Assembly (NCBI GenBank): GCA_029204225.1
Contig: CM055097.1
Coordinates: forward strand, 40,066,820 to 40,130,819
Length of the DNA: 64,000 nucleotides
Origin: Diphasiastrum complanatum
Taxonomy: Eukaryota; Streptophyta; Lycopodiopsida; Lycopodiales; Lycopodiaceae
Direction of reading: 5' to 3'
Under the pieces are notes generated by a model. The model saw only the letters and a program-made list of their open reading frames with translations, was not told where the DNA came from and ran no database searches. The position numbers were made by a program, and so were the translations under genes. Within the stretch, counting starts at the first letter, position 1; the number at the start of each line of letters is the position of its first letter. Positions 1 to 12,647 of this stretch are shown here, in pieces.

Positions 1-22
1 CGCAATTTTTGAAAAAAATGAA

Positions 23-25
<3 letters not shown>

Positions 26-64
<39 letters not shown>
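26..64. repeat. (TA)n microsatellite
   Basis: About 20 uninterrupted TA units are visible. The peptide in this stretch is only repeat translation. Confidence 0.95.
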
Positions 65-67
<3 letters not shown>

Positions 68-147
68 AGGGCCAGAGGTGGAGGTAAATGGACGAATATT
101 CAAAGAATATTCCTCACAGAATGTTATGTGAAATATTCGGAAAGTTT

Positions 148-148
<1 letters not shown>

Positions 149-201
<53 letters not shown>
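149..201. repeat. (GA)n microsatellite
   Basis: GA dinucleotide run with one GG interruption. It is the first of about nine GA/CT tracts in the window. Confidence 0.95.
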
Positions 202-204
<3 letters not shown>

Positions 205-229
205 GGAGGTAGGGGTACGAGGCGCCGTC

Positions 230-400
230 GGTTGTATTGGGAGGTCGTGTTAGATGCAAATGAGGAGGGCGCCTACGTCGGATGCAAATGAACTGGAGTG
301 TCGTCGGATGCAATTAAAAGTAGGATGTGTGGACAGAGAAGAGCGTACGAGGGCCGTCAGATATAAATTGTAGGGACCGTCGGATGTAAATAGACCGTCG
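230..400. repeat. Degenerate short repeat with GTCGGATG core
   Basis: The core GTCGGATGYAAAT or a close variant recurs about five times at irregular spacing of 18-60 bp. No ORF accompanies it. Function is unknown; it may be part of the LTR element whose LTR lies at 972-1534. Confidence 0.5.
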
Positions 401-955
401 GATTTGATTTTGATTTTGATTTTTATTAATTTTATTTCTATTTCAAAAACTTCAAAATGAAAAAAATGAAAAAAATCTACACGAGCAAAACTTCAAGAAT
501 GACAAGTTGAAGTGCTTCTCTCCCAAAAATCCTACCAATTCTAGGATTTGACCTCTCTCACAAGAATTGCAATAACTTTGTCAATTTTCAACCAAATTGG
601 CTGGAAATTGGCTCAAATTCAAGTTGAGAGTGAGATCTACAATCTTATAAAATTGCAGTCAGAAAATTCGGCCAAAAATATAGCCGCATAAACTACAACT
701 AACTAAAAATGGAAGTAAATCACTAAAATGGCCATAACTTGGTCATTATAGCTCCAAATCAAAAAATCTTAGTACCTCCAAGAAGCTAAAAGAAAGATCT
801 ATTGATCTACAATAAGAAATCACACAAAAATGAAAATTAAGTGGTCAAAAATTGAATCAAAACTTGCTGGAAATTGAAAAAAACAAGAAAACTAGAACAA
901 GAAACTCTACCAAATTTAACAAAATCCAACAAATCTGATGGGGAAAGGATCTAAT
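401..955. other. AT-rich non-coding stretch, probable leader of the LTR element
   Basis: No coding potential is seen. It lies immediately inside the primer-binding-like site at 956-967, so in minus orientation it would be the untranslated leader of a retrotransposon whose body leaves the window on the left. That assignment is inferred from position. Confidence 0.4.
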
Positions 956-967
956 GCTTTGATACCA
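956..967 (-). other. Primer-binding-like site (tRNA-iMet type)
   Basis: On the minus strand this reads TGGTATCAAAGC, one mismatch from the standard plant initiator-Met primer-binding site TGGTATCAGAGC. It lies four bases inside the LTR end at 972. Confidence 0.65.
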
Positions 968-971
968 AAAT

Positions 972-1534
972 TGTCATGTGCCAATCTTAGCATTCAAACA
1001 TCTAATCCATTCATTAATATCAAATTATAATGGAAATGCAAGAAATCAAGAAAATACTCAAGAAATCAAGAAACTAGACAAAGATAGTAAAGCTTCACCA
1101 AAAATAGGCAAAGTAAGGATCCATTATTCATCATTCTTGATCATTCACAAGATTAAGCCTGAAACTAGAGCATGATCATAGCTCTCATGTGATTGTAGGC
1201 ACATGAACCATCAATACTATCAAGAAAGCTCTCAAAGAGAAGCTTCAAGATCACTAAAAGTTCAAAAAATCACAAAAGTAGAATAGCCTCTAAATTAGCA
1301 TGACCTCCTCTATTTATAGTAAGTCTTTAGTGCCTCTAATTAACATTTGGGGCCTTATTCCTTAATTTGGGCCTTATAACCATTATTACAACTCCCACCA
1401 ATACAAATATGACGTGGTTGTTTGGGCCTCTTTATTAACAATTCTAATGACTAGTTTTAGTCTAGTTTAGCTCCATGGCTAATTTTGGTAATTCATTAGT
1501 GAGCTCATGGGCCTATTACATACAACACATGACA
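972..1534 (-). mobile_element. 5' LTR of a Copia-type retrotransposon (minus orientation)
   Basis: The segment begins TGTCATGTG and ends CACATGACA, perfect 9-bp terminal inverted repeats with canonical TG..CA ends. A primer-binding-like site abuts it at 956-967 and a minus-strand TATA box (ACTATAAATA) lies at 1311-1320. These fix it as a 5' LTR whose body extends leftward out of the window. No partner LTR is visible, so the target duplication cannot be tested. Confidence 0.65.
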
Positions 1535-3560
1535 GGGTGTTTATAGAAGACCATGGTTGCGTTACTGTTATCTGGATCAATTTGTTTTCTTTGCCCACAA
1601 TAAGATACTTTCTGAAGGTAATGCTACCAAGTCTTTCTTTTAACCCTTGTTGTGTCTATATCATGGGCATTGCTAGACCTGTAGGCTGACATGTTTTATG
1701 AGAAAAACATCACATCCAGAACACAGAAGAGAGAGGAGAATTCAAGTATGAGAACGATCATAATCAATAAAATGAGAATAATTTTCACAAGAGTATGCTG
1801 GTAGTAAGCTGATCTAGCTGAGCTAATCGATGCTAAATTGAAGCTAAGCTGGTCTAAGCTTAGAGCTACTGTGTAGTTAATCAATGTGAGGCTTACGGGC
1901 CTATTTAAACCCTTTGAGGTTCCAAGAGCCTTGCATTAAGGCTTATGCCCTACAAAAGACCATATGACTCATAAACAAGCATAATAGATGAGAGACTTTA
2001 TGAAAATTAGTAAGTGTGGACCGATGATCCATATGGATGTCCTTATGCCTGATTTTTTTCTGATAACTTTTCCTCTTTAAATGGTCACTGTCCTTAGTGT
2101 TGGTAGATTGAAAATGTTGCTGCCACAAAAGGATAATGCTGAAGCCGATAGAAAGAATTACTCGGAAAGCAAGGACCCATATACCAATATATGCATATAG
2201 CACAGGAGCTGCAAAACACCTGTGCCAATGAAGGAGCTGGGTCATTGGAACCTTGATAGAATATCTATTAATTATGAATCACATTTTTGGATCATACCAA
2301 GATACCAAGGCAAGCTGGAGCCACAAATACGATGAACCTTCAATATTAGTGCTGCACAAATGAATATGCTGTTAGTCACAAACGAACATGATCAGCATGA
2401 ACTTATTGCTGGTATCATGCAAGAAATTTTTGTTGGATATCAAAGCTGGTGAAGGAGGATGTTAAGGATCAACCACTCGATAGATATGGACAACAATGCC
2501 ACCACATTACACAAATTAGGGCTGTATTGTTATCGGACGATATTCAACATAACCTCCAATGAATGATATGGATATATGGGAGTGCTCTAATAAAACAATA
2601 TTAAGATTGAAGTATGGTGGTTCTTTGCAAGGAAGAATATAGCTACCTGAAAACTCATGGAAGTAACATAAGTACCTTTTGATGTGGTAATGGTCACTGG
2701 TTTTAACATCCCAGGATAAGTAATGGAAGTGCATTGCATCCAAAGAAGGCTCAAATGATATGTATAGTCCAGGTGTACTATCATGTGCCACTAGAGTTGT
2801 GACCAAACTACCCATGCTATGCACATAGACCAATAATATGATAGCAGCAGCTGCTGATGGAGAGTATGCAAATTGCAGTAGGCACAATAGGCCAATAAAG
2901 AGCATGCCTTAAAGGCAAGGTTGTTGTCTCACACAATAAACACTTTGCACATTTCAAAGATACCACATCATTTCCTAGGAACCAATAGTTGTGTCCAAGA
3001 AAACAGTGGATTGTTTCATTATAAAGAACTAAGAGTATAACAAATTTGTTGATATAACACAGATACTGCCACCTGAAAAGTAGATTGATATCCCACAGAT
3101 CTCCTGGAATGATAGAAGTAAACCCATGGGCACATAATAATGCATGCATGATATGGAAATACAACGTGACATCATTAGCCTACCGTGAGGAAGTATAGCA
3201 GGGCTGTCAACCGAAACAGCACCGAGCAGTTTGAGCAAATATATACACATCTTGATGCAAGTACCAGGAGTGCCACGATGAAAAAGCAGAATACCTATAA
3301 CTGCAAAAGACAGTAATGACCATGATAAATTGAGGCTAAGCTGATCTAAGCTAAAGGTACTCACTAGTCATTCAATAAGCAATGCTAAGGTTTGTAGGCC
3401 TGTTTGTATGCTTTGATGTCCAAGAGTTGGAAGGCCCAGTAATGGCCATACAACTCATAAATAAATCTAATAAATGTCATATTCTAAATGATGGACCCAA
3501 CAGTGCAAAGTATGTAGTCCAAATGACAAGTATAATAGTGCTGACCGTGTCCATATCGCT
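1535..3560. repeat. Non-coding stretch with diverged direct repeats
   Basis: No credible gene. Roughly 1770-1990 and 3290-3490 are diverged copies in the same orientation; both run from an AAGCTGATCTAAGCT-like motif through GGCCTGTTT to CATACAACTCATAAA. Between them, segments near 2520-2900 and 2940-3300 also resemble one another on the minus strand, sharing a TTTTCAGGT(A/G)GC motif. The peptides in this area are repeat translations, several beginning at non-ATG codons. Confidence 0.5.
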
Positions 3561-3581
3561 GGCCCCATGCACGCTATATTG

Positions 3582-3633
3582 TCAGTACCTTGCCAATGTC
3601 AGTAAGCATGGAAGAGGGCTTAAGATCAATCTC
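3582..3633 (+). pseudogene. Possible decayed AGO exon remnant
   Basis: One frame reads QYLANV, then six unrelated residues, then LKIN. Plant AGO1-clade proteins have QYLANVALKINVK immediately before the VGGRNT block that begins the next exon at 3769. The match is in the expected order and strand but has a small insertion, does not continue upstream, and lacks a GT donor after the final residues. It may be the relic of the preceding exon. The alternative is a chance match in non-coding sequence. Confidence 0.35.
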
Positions 3634-3768
3634 TTATATAACTTTTCTCAGGCTTGACACTTTGTGGGAGGGCAAGTATAGTGAGCAATTTTAGTTCTTG
3701 TGTGCTTGGAAGTGTCGCAAAAGTTTAAATTTGCTAACTAATATCAGCTTGTTGTACATGTTCTGTAG

Positions 3769-6700
3769 GTTGGAGGACGAAATACTGTGCTGGTTGATGC
3801 TCTCTCAAGACGGCTCCCTCTAGTCAGTGATATGCCGACGATTATATTTGGAGCAGATGTGACACATCCACAACCTGGAGAAGATTGTAGCCCATCTATT
3901 GCTGCAGTAAGCTTATCTTTCAGCATGTTGGCTGTATAATGTATGGACAGTATGTATCCTGGCTCAATGTTGACATGCATTTCTCGAGTGACATTGATGT
4001 GATTGGGAGTATTCTAGCGTGAATTCAAGCTATTCACTAAACCCCAAACTCCAAACATTAAATCATAAACCTTAAACATTAACCCCTAAGTCCTATACTC
4101 AACACCTTGAGTGAAGATTAACCTCTGGATGAGTTCAAACACGAGACCTGTTTTGTGTAAAGCATGGATCTAATCTTCATGAGTTTGTTTCTTAGCCTGT
4201 TAATTTTCTTTTCAGGTGGTGGCATCACAGGATTGGCCAGAAGTGACCAAGTATGCAGGCCTGGTGTGTGCCCAAGCCCACAGGCAAGAATTGATCCAGG
4301 ACCTCTACAAGACATGGGTTGACCCTCAACAAGGAACAATCACAGGCGGAATGATCAGGTAAATTTTGATTTGGATCTTGCAAAAGTCTAGAAAAGTGAT
4401 TGCAAATTTCAAGTTTTAGACTCCACAATCATATAAATGCTGATGAAAACTAGTGGAGTTCTCTCTCAGGGATTAACCGTGTTTGGCAAGCTTTTATATA
4501 TCTTGAGTTTATGCATGTTAGGAATACCGTTTTAGTCGATCCATGCCTTATTATTTGAGAAACTTATCTTGGGCATCCAACGATAGTGAGTGAGATCTTG
4601 GTCTCCTTTCAGGGAGCTCTTGGTGTCATTTCGTCGATCAACTGGTTATAAGCCTCTAAGAATCATATTTTACAGGTATGTCCTTTCGTCTCTTGTTCAT
4701 AATATGTGCATGACTAATCAGCAGTGCTGACTGACCGATTATCACATCTTCTACTATGGTTGGTAACTTTCCTGAAGAAATGTGGCCAGGCTCTAAAATT
4801 TGATCATTTATTTTACTTTTTCTAACCTAAAAATAAACCGAAGAAGTACATACTATACAAAGACGTGGGAATTTACCTTAACGCCGTTTGAAGTGAGCTC
4901 ATTCTGTATGGATAGGAACTATGACATTACAATTTACCAACCATGACAATTACCTTCTTCTTTTTTTCACACAAGTCAAGCCTTTTCTTTAAAAATCTTT
5001 ATTGAACCTGGACGAAATTTATGAAATTCAATATTCTGTGAAGGAGTTATGGACACGAGTAGGAATATTTAAACATTTTAACATTTAAACATTGTTTCTG
5101 TTTGTTTGACGCCCCAGACATTATCGCTAAGCTAACATTTCTTTTGATTCATGTAACTAATTATGTTGTTCTTTCAGGGATGGTGTCAGTGAGGGTCAAT
5201 TCTACCAGGTTTTATTGTATGAACTCGATGCCATTCGAAAGGTATATCCTAAACTAGAAATGACTCTAAATATTATTTGATGTGCAAAATGTAACATTGT
5301 CAAAAAATTTATGATCTTAATATCATTGCTTCTGCAGGCTTGTGCATCGCTTGAGCCAAATTATCAGCCTCTTGTGACATTTGTGGTAGTGCAAAAGCGT
5401 CACCATACTCGATTGTTTGCAAGTAATCACGATGACAGGAACAGTACAGATAAGAGTGGCAACATTCTTCCAGGTCTGTTCAGGGTTTAGGGTCAGGTTG
5501 TTAAAAGTGGTGTCAGTTTCAAATGAAGATATTTTGCAAGATTTTGTAGCTATATCTGTTGATCTTACTATTGCGACTTCTACAGGCTTTTAGGGTTTCA
5601 AAAGTGATATTGTTTTAAGTAAACTCTTTTGTCAATTATTGTAGCAATGTCTTTCATAGTCCATTGTCAAGTAGTTTTTTTTGTTGTTTACAGGCACTGT
5701 TGTTGATTCCAAAATATGCCATCCAACAGAATTTGACTTTTACCTTTGCAGCCATGCAGGCATACAGGTAAATCTTAGAGTTTTTCAAAGCAGGTTCTAA
5801 GTTGTATCTTAAATAAATGCTGCTTCAGCAAATTATATCCTGATTAGTGAAATCCTGTAGCTTATGTGAAATATATCCACTTAGCTGTTGCCTTGTACAC
5901 TTGTATTCATTTTATGAAGTTACTAAATCCATATCGCCAAATGGGTTACTTTAATTTAATGTCTATGGATTTATGGCAGGGGACAAGCAGGCCAGCTCAT
6001 TATCACGTCTTGTGGGATGAGAATAAGTTCTCAGCCGATGGTTTGCAGTTTTTGACAAACAGTCTGTGTTACACGTATGCTCTTACTTCACTTAAGTCAC
6101 TAAGCAATTTCAAATAGTAAGTTTATCTGCCAGGAAAGAAAAATCACTTCTATTGGAGCATAGGCTCTATCTGTGCGGGGTTGATATTTTCTTGCATATA
6201 CTTCCTTTTGTTACAAGTCACAAATGGATTTGAATTGAGCAGATCTGAATCGTGATTCAATTTGATTCTATTGAGTTTAAATTTCTTTGAAGTTTGAATT
6301 ATTCTATTGCAAAACAAGTCTGTCTAAAATAGAAAATCGTTGTATTGCAAAATAAGTTCAAACTTGAAAATAAAAAAACATGGGAAGAACAAAAATGTTC
6401 TAAAAGGAAATCGATTGCATTCGCTAATCAATTTGAAAGCGCCATTATCCTCCATGTAAAGTACTAAGTCAAAAAGATCAATTGATTGATCAAACTTTTT
6501 TTAAACAAAGCTAATTTGTTCTCTGCCATCTGCAGATATGCTCGGTGCACACGATCTGTCTCAATAGGTATGTGGGCCTGCCATTTCTACTTTATGTCGC
6601 ATGAGAACTCAGCTGAACATCCATTATTACAATATTTTGCATTTCTAGCTCGTCCTCATGTTGGGATGTGAAAATGTGTTGGACTTTGCAGTTCCTCCTG

Positions 6701-6873
6701 CTTATTATGCGCACTTAGCTGCTTTTCGTGCACGGTTTTATATGGAACCTGAAAACTCAGAAGCAGGTTCTCTAACAAGAGGCTTGGGTCCCAGGAATCA
6801 TCGTGGGGATGGGTCCATTAGGCCCCTTCCTGCTCTGAAAGAAAATGTTAAGAAAGTCATGTTTTACTGTTAA
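3769..6873 (+). CDS. AGO1-like: ARGONAUTE, AGO1 clade: PIWI-domain C-terminal exons (5' part not in window)
   Basis: Nine exons join in frame, all with GT..AG borders: 3769-3906, 4216-4358, 4613-4675, 5178-5241, 5338-5473, 5694-5767, 5980-6074, 6536-6567 and 6692-6873 (stop TAA). They encode 308 residues, the catalytic half of the PIWI domain. AGO proteins bind small RNAs and slice or repress complementary transcripts in the cytoplasm and nucleus. Visible motifs are FGADVTHP (first catalytic Asp), HRQELIQDL (glutamate finger), [10 protein letters not shown] (second Asp), [12 protein letters not shown], and [11 protein letters not shown] (catalytic His). The DEDH set is therefore intact. The terminal MFYC is the AGO-typical end. 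A full AGO1 is about 1000 residues; the N, PAZ, MID and early PIWI parts are not found upstream in this window. The gene may be truncated, or earlier exons may lie beyond the left edge behind a very long intron. Confidence 0.93.
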
Positions 6874-9489
6874 ACTGGCTAAATCATGGCACACATTTGG
6901 GGGTGGAGGGGTGTAATTAATGTTTAGTCAGATATATTTGAATCAGCGTATGAGTCGCCGTACGACCTCACATGTCAATTATTTCTTACAAAACTTTTAT
7001 TGGAAAACCAAGGCATCTGATGTAAGTGTCGAGAAGTGTATAATGTTCAGGGTTTTTAGGGTTTAGGGTACGCCAAACAGCTTCAAAATAAGCCACTAAA
7101 ATACGTTGGTAAACCTTCACTTTCTTGGTATTCAATATAATCTTATTGGGAGACTCTAAATTTCTTGATTGCTTCAATTCAGTTATTTATTTTGCAGTTC
7201 GGGCAAATTCATTACTGTGTTATTAAGGCAGAGAATCATATTATAATTTGGTAGATTACCCTGGCAAAAGGTCTTTGGATGTGTGAAGATGTTATGGGAA
7301 AATACATGAGTACCACGGAATTGTTTCACTCTAAATGGGTTCTTACCTACCCTTGTGTCTATTGATTGTTTGTAGATGTGGCAGAAACCATTTATATTAG
7401 TCATAGATTGCACAAATGACATGTTCTTAAATTTATGGGATTTGCCATTAGCAACTTCATTTGAAACTTACAATCCACAGTAACTTATAAAGGGTACGAG
7501 GTTCGTTGCGCCTAAATTTGGTTGCCAAAGCATTAAATACTTGCAATGCGTATGGCTAGAGAACTGGGCTTTATAAAGGTTTTGCTTTAATGAATGTAAG
7601 GTAGTTGTGGGGTCTTTTCTCAAGTTAGACATTTGTAAAAGTGGTGCAAATTCCATACAATGATACAAGTTGATGGATGCTGAAAAATATTAAATGTGCT
7701 CATAATGATTGAATGAACTTGACAAAAAACTTTGATTATAAGCTTATAATCGTAGCAATAATGTTGTATTTTGAATTCTTTTGCACTAGCTGAATTGATG
7801 TAATTTTGGGACAAATAGCATGATGACCTATACATCAACTTTTAGATGCCCTTGTCCCCGGCTCTTATGGGTTTCAAATGTTGGTCAAAGTATATTAGGA
7901 ATAACAATTCATAGACAATAATGATCAAAAGCTTGAGTTGTTGTACAAGAGTCATGGTTTCCACCATCATATGCCATGTCCAATGAATATTATATGAAGA
8001 ATGGCTCTCTAGACATTTAAGATTGTGGTTGCTTTTTGCTTTATTGATGAGATTTTGGATGAGGTATAAGAATAGATTGCTTGAGCATCAAGCACATTCT
8101 TTGTCATGGAATTTGGTTTTTGAAAGCTTAACAATGTTTTGAGGGCATAAAAGAAAATGTATTGTTTTTCTTCATGTATTGCTTAAATTTTTGCATCTAT
8201 ACTTTTTTTAAGGATAAATCTTTTCTTAAATAAGAGTGGAGAGATCTTTGGGTGAGTAGCATAGCCAAAACGAAGAGTCCAATGAAGGCCATAAAGTGTT
8301 GTACTCACTTTGTGCCTTTGGATAAAAAAAGGAGCTTCCGCTTTTTGACTACACGAAGGGATGTGTAGAGATCCAAAGTACTCTTAAGCATCTTTCCTAA
8401 CCCATTCTAAGCTAAAATAGGCTATTTTTTATAGTTAATTTTGGCCTTTTAACTTATGTAAAAAAAAATCCTACCCTCTTAAGCTTATTTAGCCATATTG
8501 TGGCCCTTATCACACCAAATCTTTGTGGAGAGGTAGTGACAGAAAGATACATGGATGATAATCAATGAGCCTTTTTTTGTTCATCCTTCTCCTTGGCTTT
8601 CCACAAGTAAAGTGCTTTATCATGAAATAAAGAGACTATTTCACTTATTTCAAACATCATGACTGTTCAAAATGGAAAAAAGTGAGAGCTAATCTTGCTT
8701 TTAGTCACAAACATGCCTATGGAGACCAACCCTAAGCTTGAAAATGATTCATCATGCTAGAAAGTAAAGAAAACACTCAAGTACTTTGCATCAAAATACA
8801 AAAGCATAATTAAAAGAGTCAAATAGCATGAAAAAGCATGTGTGCGTGCTTACACACACAAACACCGATAATTATTGGTCAAGTTAATTCTTGCTTTGCA
8901 ATGCATTACATAGTGACAATGACTTTGCACAAGATGTTGGAAAAAACTCTAACATCGAGCATCATTGACAAAATGTTATGCATGATACTTTTGACTTTGA
9001 CTAAGTGGTTGTTGAGTTGCAAATTTTATGCTATTTTCACTTTTGTTTAAGGATATTTTCTATCATGTAACATTACATGGTTATCGGCCATATTCTTGGT
9101 ATTACTCGTGTTGAAAGTACAATACTAACGACCATAAATGAGCCTACAAAAGACTCCAAGAGTGATTGATTGATTGATACACCTATCTATTGCAAAACTA
9201 GTCACCAATTTCTTGATCTAGAAAAACAATTATGGATCACACAATCAAGAGAAATCAAAAGCAATGATCAAACATGGAAATCCGACTCCACATATGTGTG
9301 GTACGGCCTCCAGTGTGGCCTACTATTAGGATTAAGTGTAATAAAGTTTATCCTGCAAAACATTCACAAAAACACAAGACAATTGTAGAGGAAACTCGAG
9401 ATTGCCAATGTGCTCTCAAAATTCTATCTCCTCACTATGGAATGATAGATTGTATGTTCAATAATAGGGCTCTTCTCCTCTCAAGTTAG
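6874..9489. other. Non-coding stretch downstream of AGO
   Basis: AGO 3' flank followed by AT-rich sequence with no recognisable gene or complete element. A short TTTAGGG-like run lies near 7050. The small ORFs are unsupported. Confidence 0.6.
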
Positions 9490-10287
9490 GTGAAAATCCA
9501 GCATGTAATAAGGAGATTGTATATGAAGCAACCACAAGGCTTCATCAAGCATGATGAAGAATCCAAAGTTTTCTTACTATTCAAAGCTTCTATACGGGCT
9601 TAAAGCCCCAAGATCATGGTATGCAAGGCTCAACTCTTTTCTTATCTCACTTGGATTTATCCTAAGTGACTATGATCCTTCCATGTACTTAAAGTTCGTT
9701 GGTAGTGAGTGGTCTTGTCATTCTCATTATTTATGTAGATGACATCATCCTATGTGGAAGTTGCATAAAGTTAGTAGAAGAGACTAAAAGTGCACTTGGT
9801 AGTAAGTTCAAAATGCAACATCTAGGAGAGCTACACTACATTCTAGGCCTAGAGATTGATCTTTGTCATGATTATGCTTTCATAAGTCAATCTAGATATT
9901 CTCTTTCAATGCTCAAAAAGTTCAATATGGAAAATTGTAAGAGTGTAGACATACCTATGGAGCATATTTTCAAAGATCCTAATAAGGGAGATGAAAGATC
10001 CTTCGAGGACATCACCCTTTTTAGGAGTCTTATTGGCTCCTTGATTTGGTTGAACATCACTAGGACCAATTTGTCGTCAATCCATGCAAGATCCCAAGAT
10101 CTTTCATTGGAAATCGGCCAAGAGAGTCTTGAGGTATATATCTTCAACACATGATTATGGATTGCTTTACAAAAGTGAATATCTATCTATACTTGGCTAT
10201 TCGGACTCGGATTTTGCTAGTGACAAGGTGGATCGAAAATCCACAAGTTCTTACACTATATTTCTTGAAGGAAATCTCATATCTTGC
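9490..10287 (+). pseudogene. Copia retrotransposon pol fragment (RT to RNase H), left half
   Basis: Reverse transcriptase blocks of the Ty1/Copia type are readable: YGLKAPRSWYARLNSFL, then IIYVDDIILCGS (the YVDD catalytic motif), LGELHYILGLEI, and the RNase H stretch GYSDSDFASD. The reading frame shifts near 9700 and again near 10090. Gag, protease and most of integrase are absent, so the element is 5'-truncated. Its RNase H resumes at 21309 beyond the 11-kb nested insertion, with the target sequence CTTTC at 10288-10292 duplicated at 21304-21308. The element was therefore already present when the Gypsy element inserted. Confidence 0.9.
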
Positions 10288-10292
10288 CTTTC
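10288..10292. other. Target-site duplication, left copy (CTTTC)
   Basis: CTTTC directly precedes the TG of the left LTR and recurs directly after the CA of the right LTR at 21304-21308. Confidence 0.9.
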
Positions 10293-11417
10293 TGTTCACA
10301 GATTCACTGAATCTATGAACACGTTTTTTTCTTTTGTTTTTTTATCTCTTTTCTTCTCTTGGATTACTTACTTCTGATGTTACGGTTCTTTGTGGTTCTT
10401 CTTCTTATTAGAACTGTTACAGAGCAGAAGCGTTACTCAGGTTTCATTACATATTCCCAGCTTTTCAGTGGATAACTCAAATCTGATACTTAGCTACATG
10501 CAAGAAACCAGCCACGTAACCATTTACAGCTCAAGAAGATCAACATTCAGCGCAGAGAGCGATCCTACTACTAACTACTAAATCAGAAAACAATCAAGAA
10601 CTAGATTAGCTACTGAAAACAAGATTCAAGAAACAAGAAACAAGATACAAGAAACAAGATTCCTAGCAGCATTTTGACAATCTAAGAATCAAGAAAAACT
10701 CATCACTTGATGCTTAGATTACTCAAGAACAATCAAGAACTGGATGTAAGGGAGTATGCAAGATCTATGCCACAAACTAGTCTATCTAGTTTACTTGAAT
10801 GCTGATTACTACAAGATTCCACAAGCAAGAACTGAATGCTAATCCACAACTAAACAAGAAACAAGAAATAAGAACCTAGTTAATCCACAATGCAAAGGAA
10901 TCAAGCATGCTCATAGAAATATCACTCAAGATCATTGCCATGAACAAGGAGCTAGGCTATCATCAAGAACTCGTGGAGGATCCTCTTTATTTGCTCAAGA
11001 GAACTTGACAATACAATCAAAGCTCCCTCACAAGAGAGCCGGAGGGCCCTTAAATAAGCAAGAAGGTTGCCCATGTGGAGCCCATGTGGCAATTCCACTA
11101 AATTAGAATTACATGTGAAATTTGCCCTTCCACTAAAGGTCACCATCAAAAGGTGGCTCACTCTAACTAATTTAAGGGGGGTCTACCTTTATTTACAATG
11201 CCTAGGAAACATTACTAGCTCCTACATGGTCATTCCTTCTTTGGGATACACCATGTAGGCTCACATAGTTAATCACTGTCTTCCTAGCTAGTATTTCCTC
11301 GGCTCTCATACTCGGCTCTCAGCTTCTTCTGCTCTCTTCCTTCTGAGGCCTCCTCGGTCATGGGTGAGAGATAACTTGTGTCTTCAGCTTGGCTCGGCAC
11401 TAGAGAATCGGCTAACA
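10293..11417 (-). repeat. LTR (3' LTR in element direction)
   Basis: 1125 bp, TG..CA ends, closely matching 19818-21303 once the 379-bp insertion in the latter is set aside. Both share the cDNA-like stretch GAACTGTTACAGAGCAGAAG and the ending GAGAATCGGCTAACA. Small differences are scattered, including a GCC-region indel near 11040. Confidence 0.93.
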
Positions 11418-11435
11418 TTATCCACCCCTAATCTG
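11418..11435 (-). other. Polypurine tract next to 3' LTR
   Basis: On the minus strand the sequence reads TTAGGGGTGGATAA directly before the LTR, as expected for plus-strand priming in a minus-oriented element. Confidence 0.6.
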
Positions 11436-11574
11436 TTGCAGGACCCACTGCAACACCGGTGATGTCTTCTGCTTGGCACTTGAAAAAGCGTGGATTTTCA
11501 TTTGCTTCCATAAAACCAGGTGCTTATTATCTGCAAAATTTATTCACCAAAATTGGAAGTCTCTCAATTGGCCG

Positions 11575-12647
11575 CTACATACTAGTCCTCTTGAGCACTT
11601 CTTGTGAATCATGTTCGCCTCGCCGTCGCACCATCTGCTTTCGCTCGCTCATCTTCCGGCCCAGGGCTTCAAAAACTTGGAAGCGGAGCTTACTTCCGAA
11701 ATTAAGGGGCCCCAGATATTCTATTATCTTTTCTATGAAGCCCATTTCCTGCCAGTCTTCCACCATGGTCACATAGTGTGACGACATGAAGGCCGCTCTG
11801 TAGTATAGTCTGGCCATCATCTCATGGTCTTCTTCTGACTGGAGGGCCATGATCCTAATTGGATCCAAGCCTCGATCCCAGAAACACTCTTGCTGCATCA
11901 GGAAGGCCATGGATCTGCAATATTCGGCACTTTCTTGCACGCAGAGATCGGCACTTGACTTGTATTTATGCCCGAAGTCTAGTAACTGTAGCCTCATATC
12001 ATCCGAGGAGGTTCTCTCTATAATTCCTGGAATGACTGGCCAGTTTACTAACTCCAATCGAGGCTTTTCCACCGGCCATGGATTTCTGCGTTTGAGTGGC
12101 ATGTAGAAGGGATCCACTCGCTTCCATGCCACCATTCTAGCTGCGGTTGTAGCGCGGAAATGATCTCGGCCCTGGTGGAATATTGGCTTTGATCAATGTC
12201 TTCTTTTCCTCCCCTCATGTTGGGAGGGTATTTTTTCTCAAACTTCTCTGACTCTCTCGTGTCAGCCAGTTTGCCTCTGGGAATGGTAGGAGAAGTTGTC
12301 CTACGCGGTTGGGATGGCCTTGCCAGATAATCGTCTAGGGCCTTTGTGCCCGTATCTTTCTCTTTTGCTCGCTCGCTTGTCGACGACTCATCTGCACCTG
12401 TGTCTGGTCTGAGCGAGAACCTTCTCGTTTCTGGTTGGTCTGCCAAGAAGTCATCATCAACCCCCATGTCCGTGTTAGTTTCTGGAGGGTCGGGGATGGA
12501 ATGATCTGGGGAGAGGGGTGCGAGGGTGAACGGTTTAGGAGGAGGTGGAAACAATAAGTTATGCACGACACCGGGGGAGTGGAGTTGTTGGAGGAACTCG
12601 TCTCGTCGGGCTTTGTAAGTGTCAGCTGGACCTTTTGATGGGCCCAT
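11575..12647 (-). CDS. ORF B: uncharacterised retroelement-carried protein (frameshifted)
   Basis: Two overlapping frames appear to be one ancestral ORF with a shift near 12100. The N-terminal part (12647-12048) begins MGPSKGPADTYKARRDEF, then a proline/acidic low-complexity linker with DMGVDDDFLADQPET. The C-terminal part (12135-11575) is a charged, probably helical domain with VDPFYMP, NWPVIPGII and MARLYYRAAFMSSHY motifs. No known domain, transmembrane segment or enzyme motif is recognised. A decayed homologue lies at about 25200-26148. It sits last in the nested Gypsy element, downstream of ORF A in the same orientation, so it may share a transcript with it. Function is unknown. Confidence 0.6.

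Noticed and set aside
1943-3364. Minus-strand ORFs of 100-129 codons as genes
   Set aside because: They fall within diverged repeats and overlap one another in different frames, some start at non-ATG codons, and no family is recognised.
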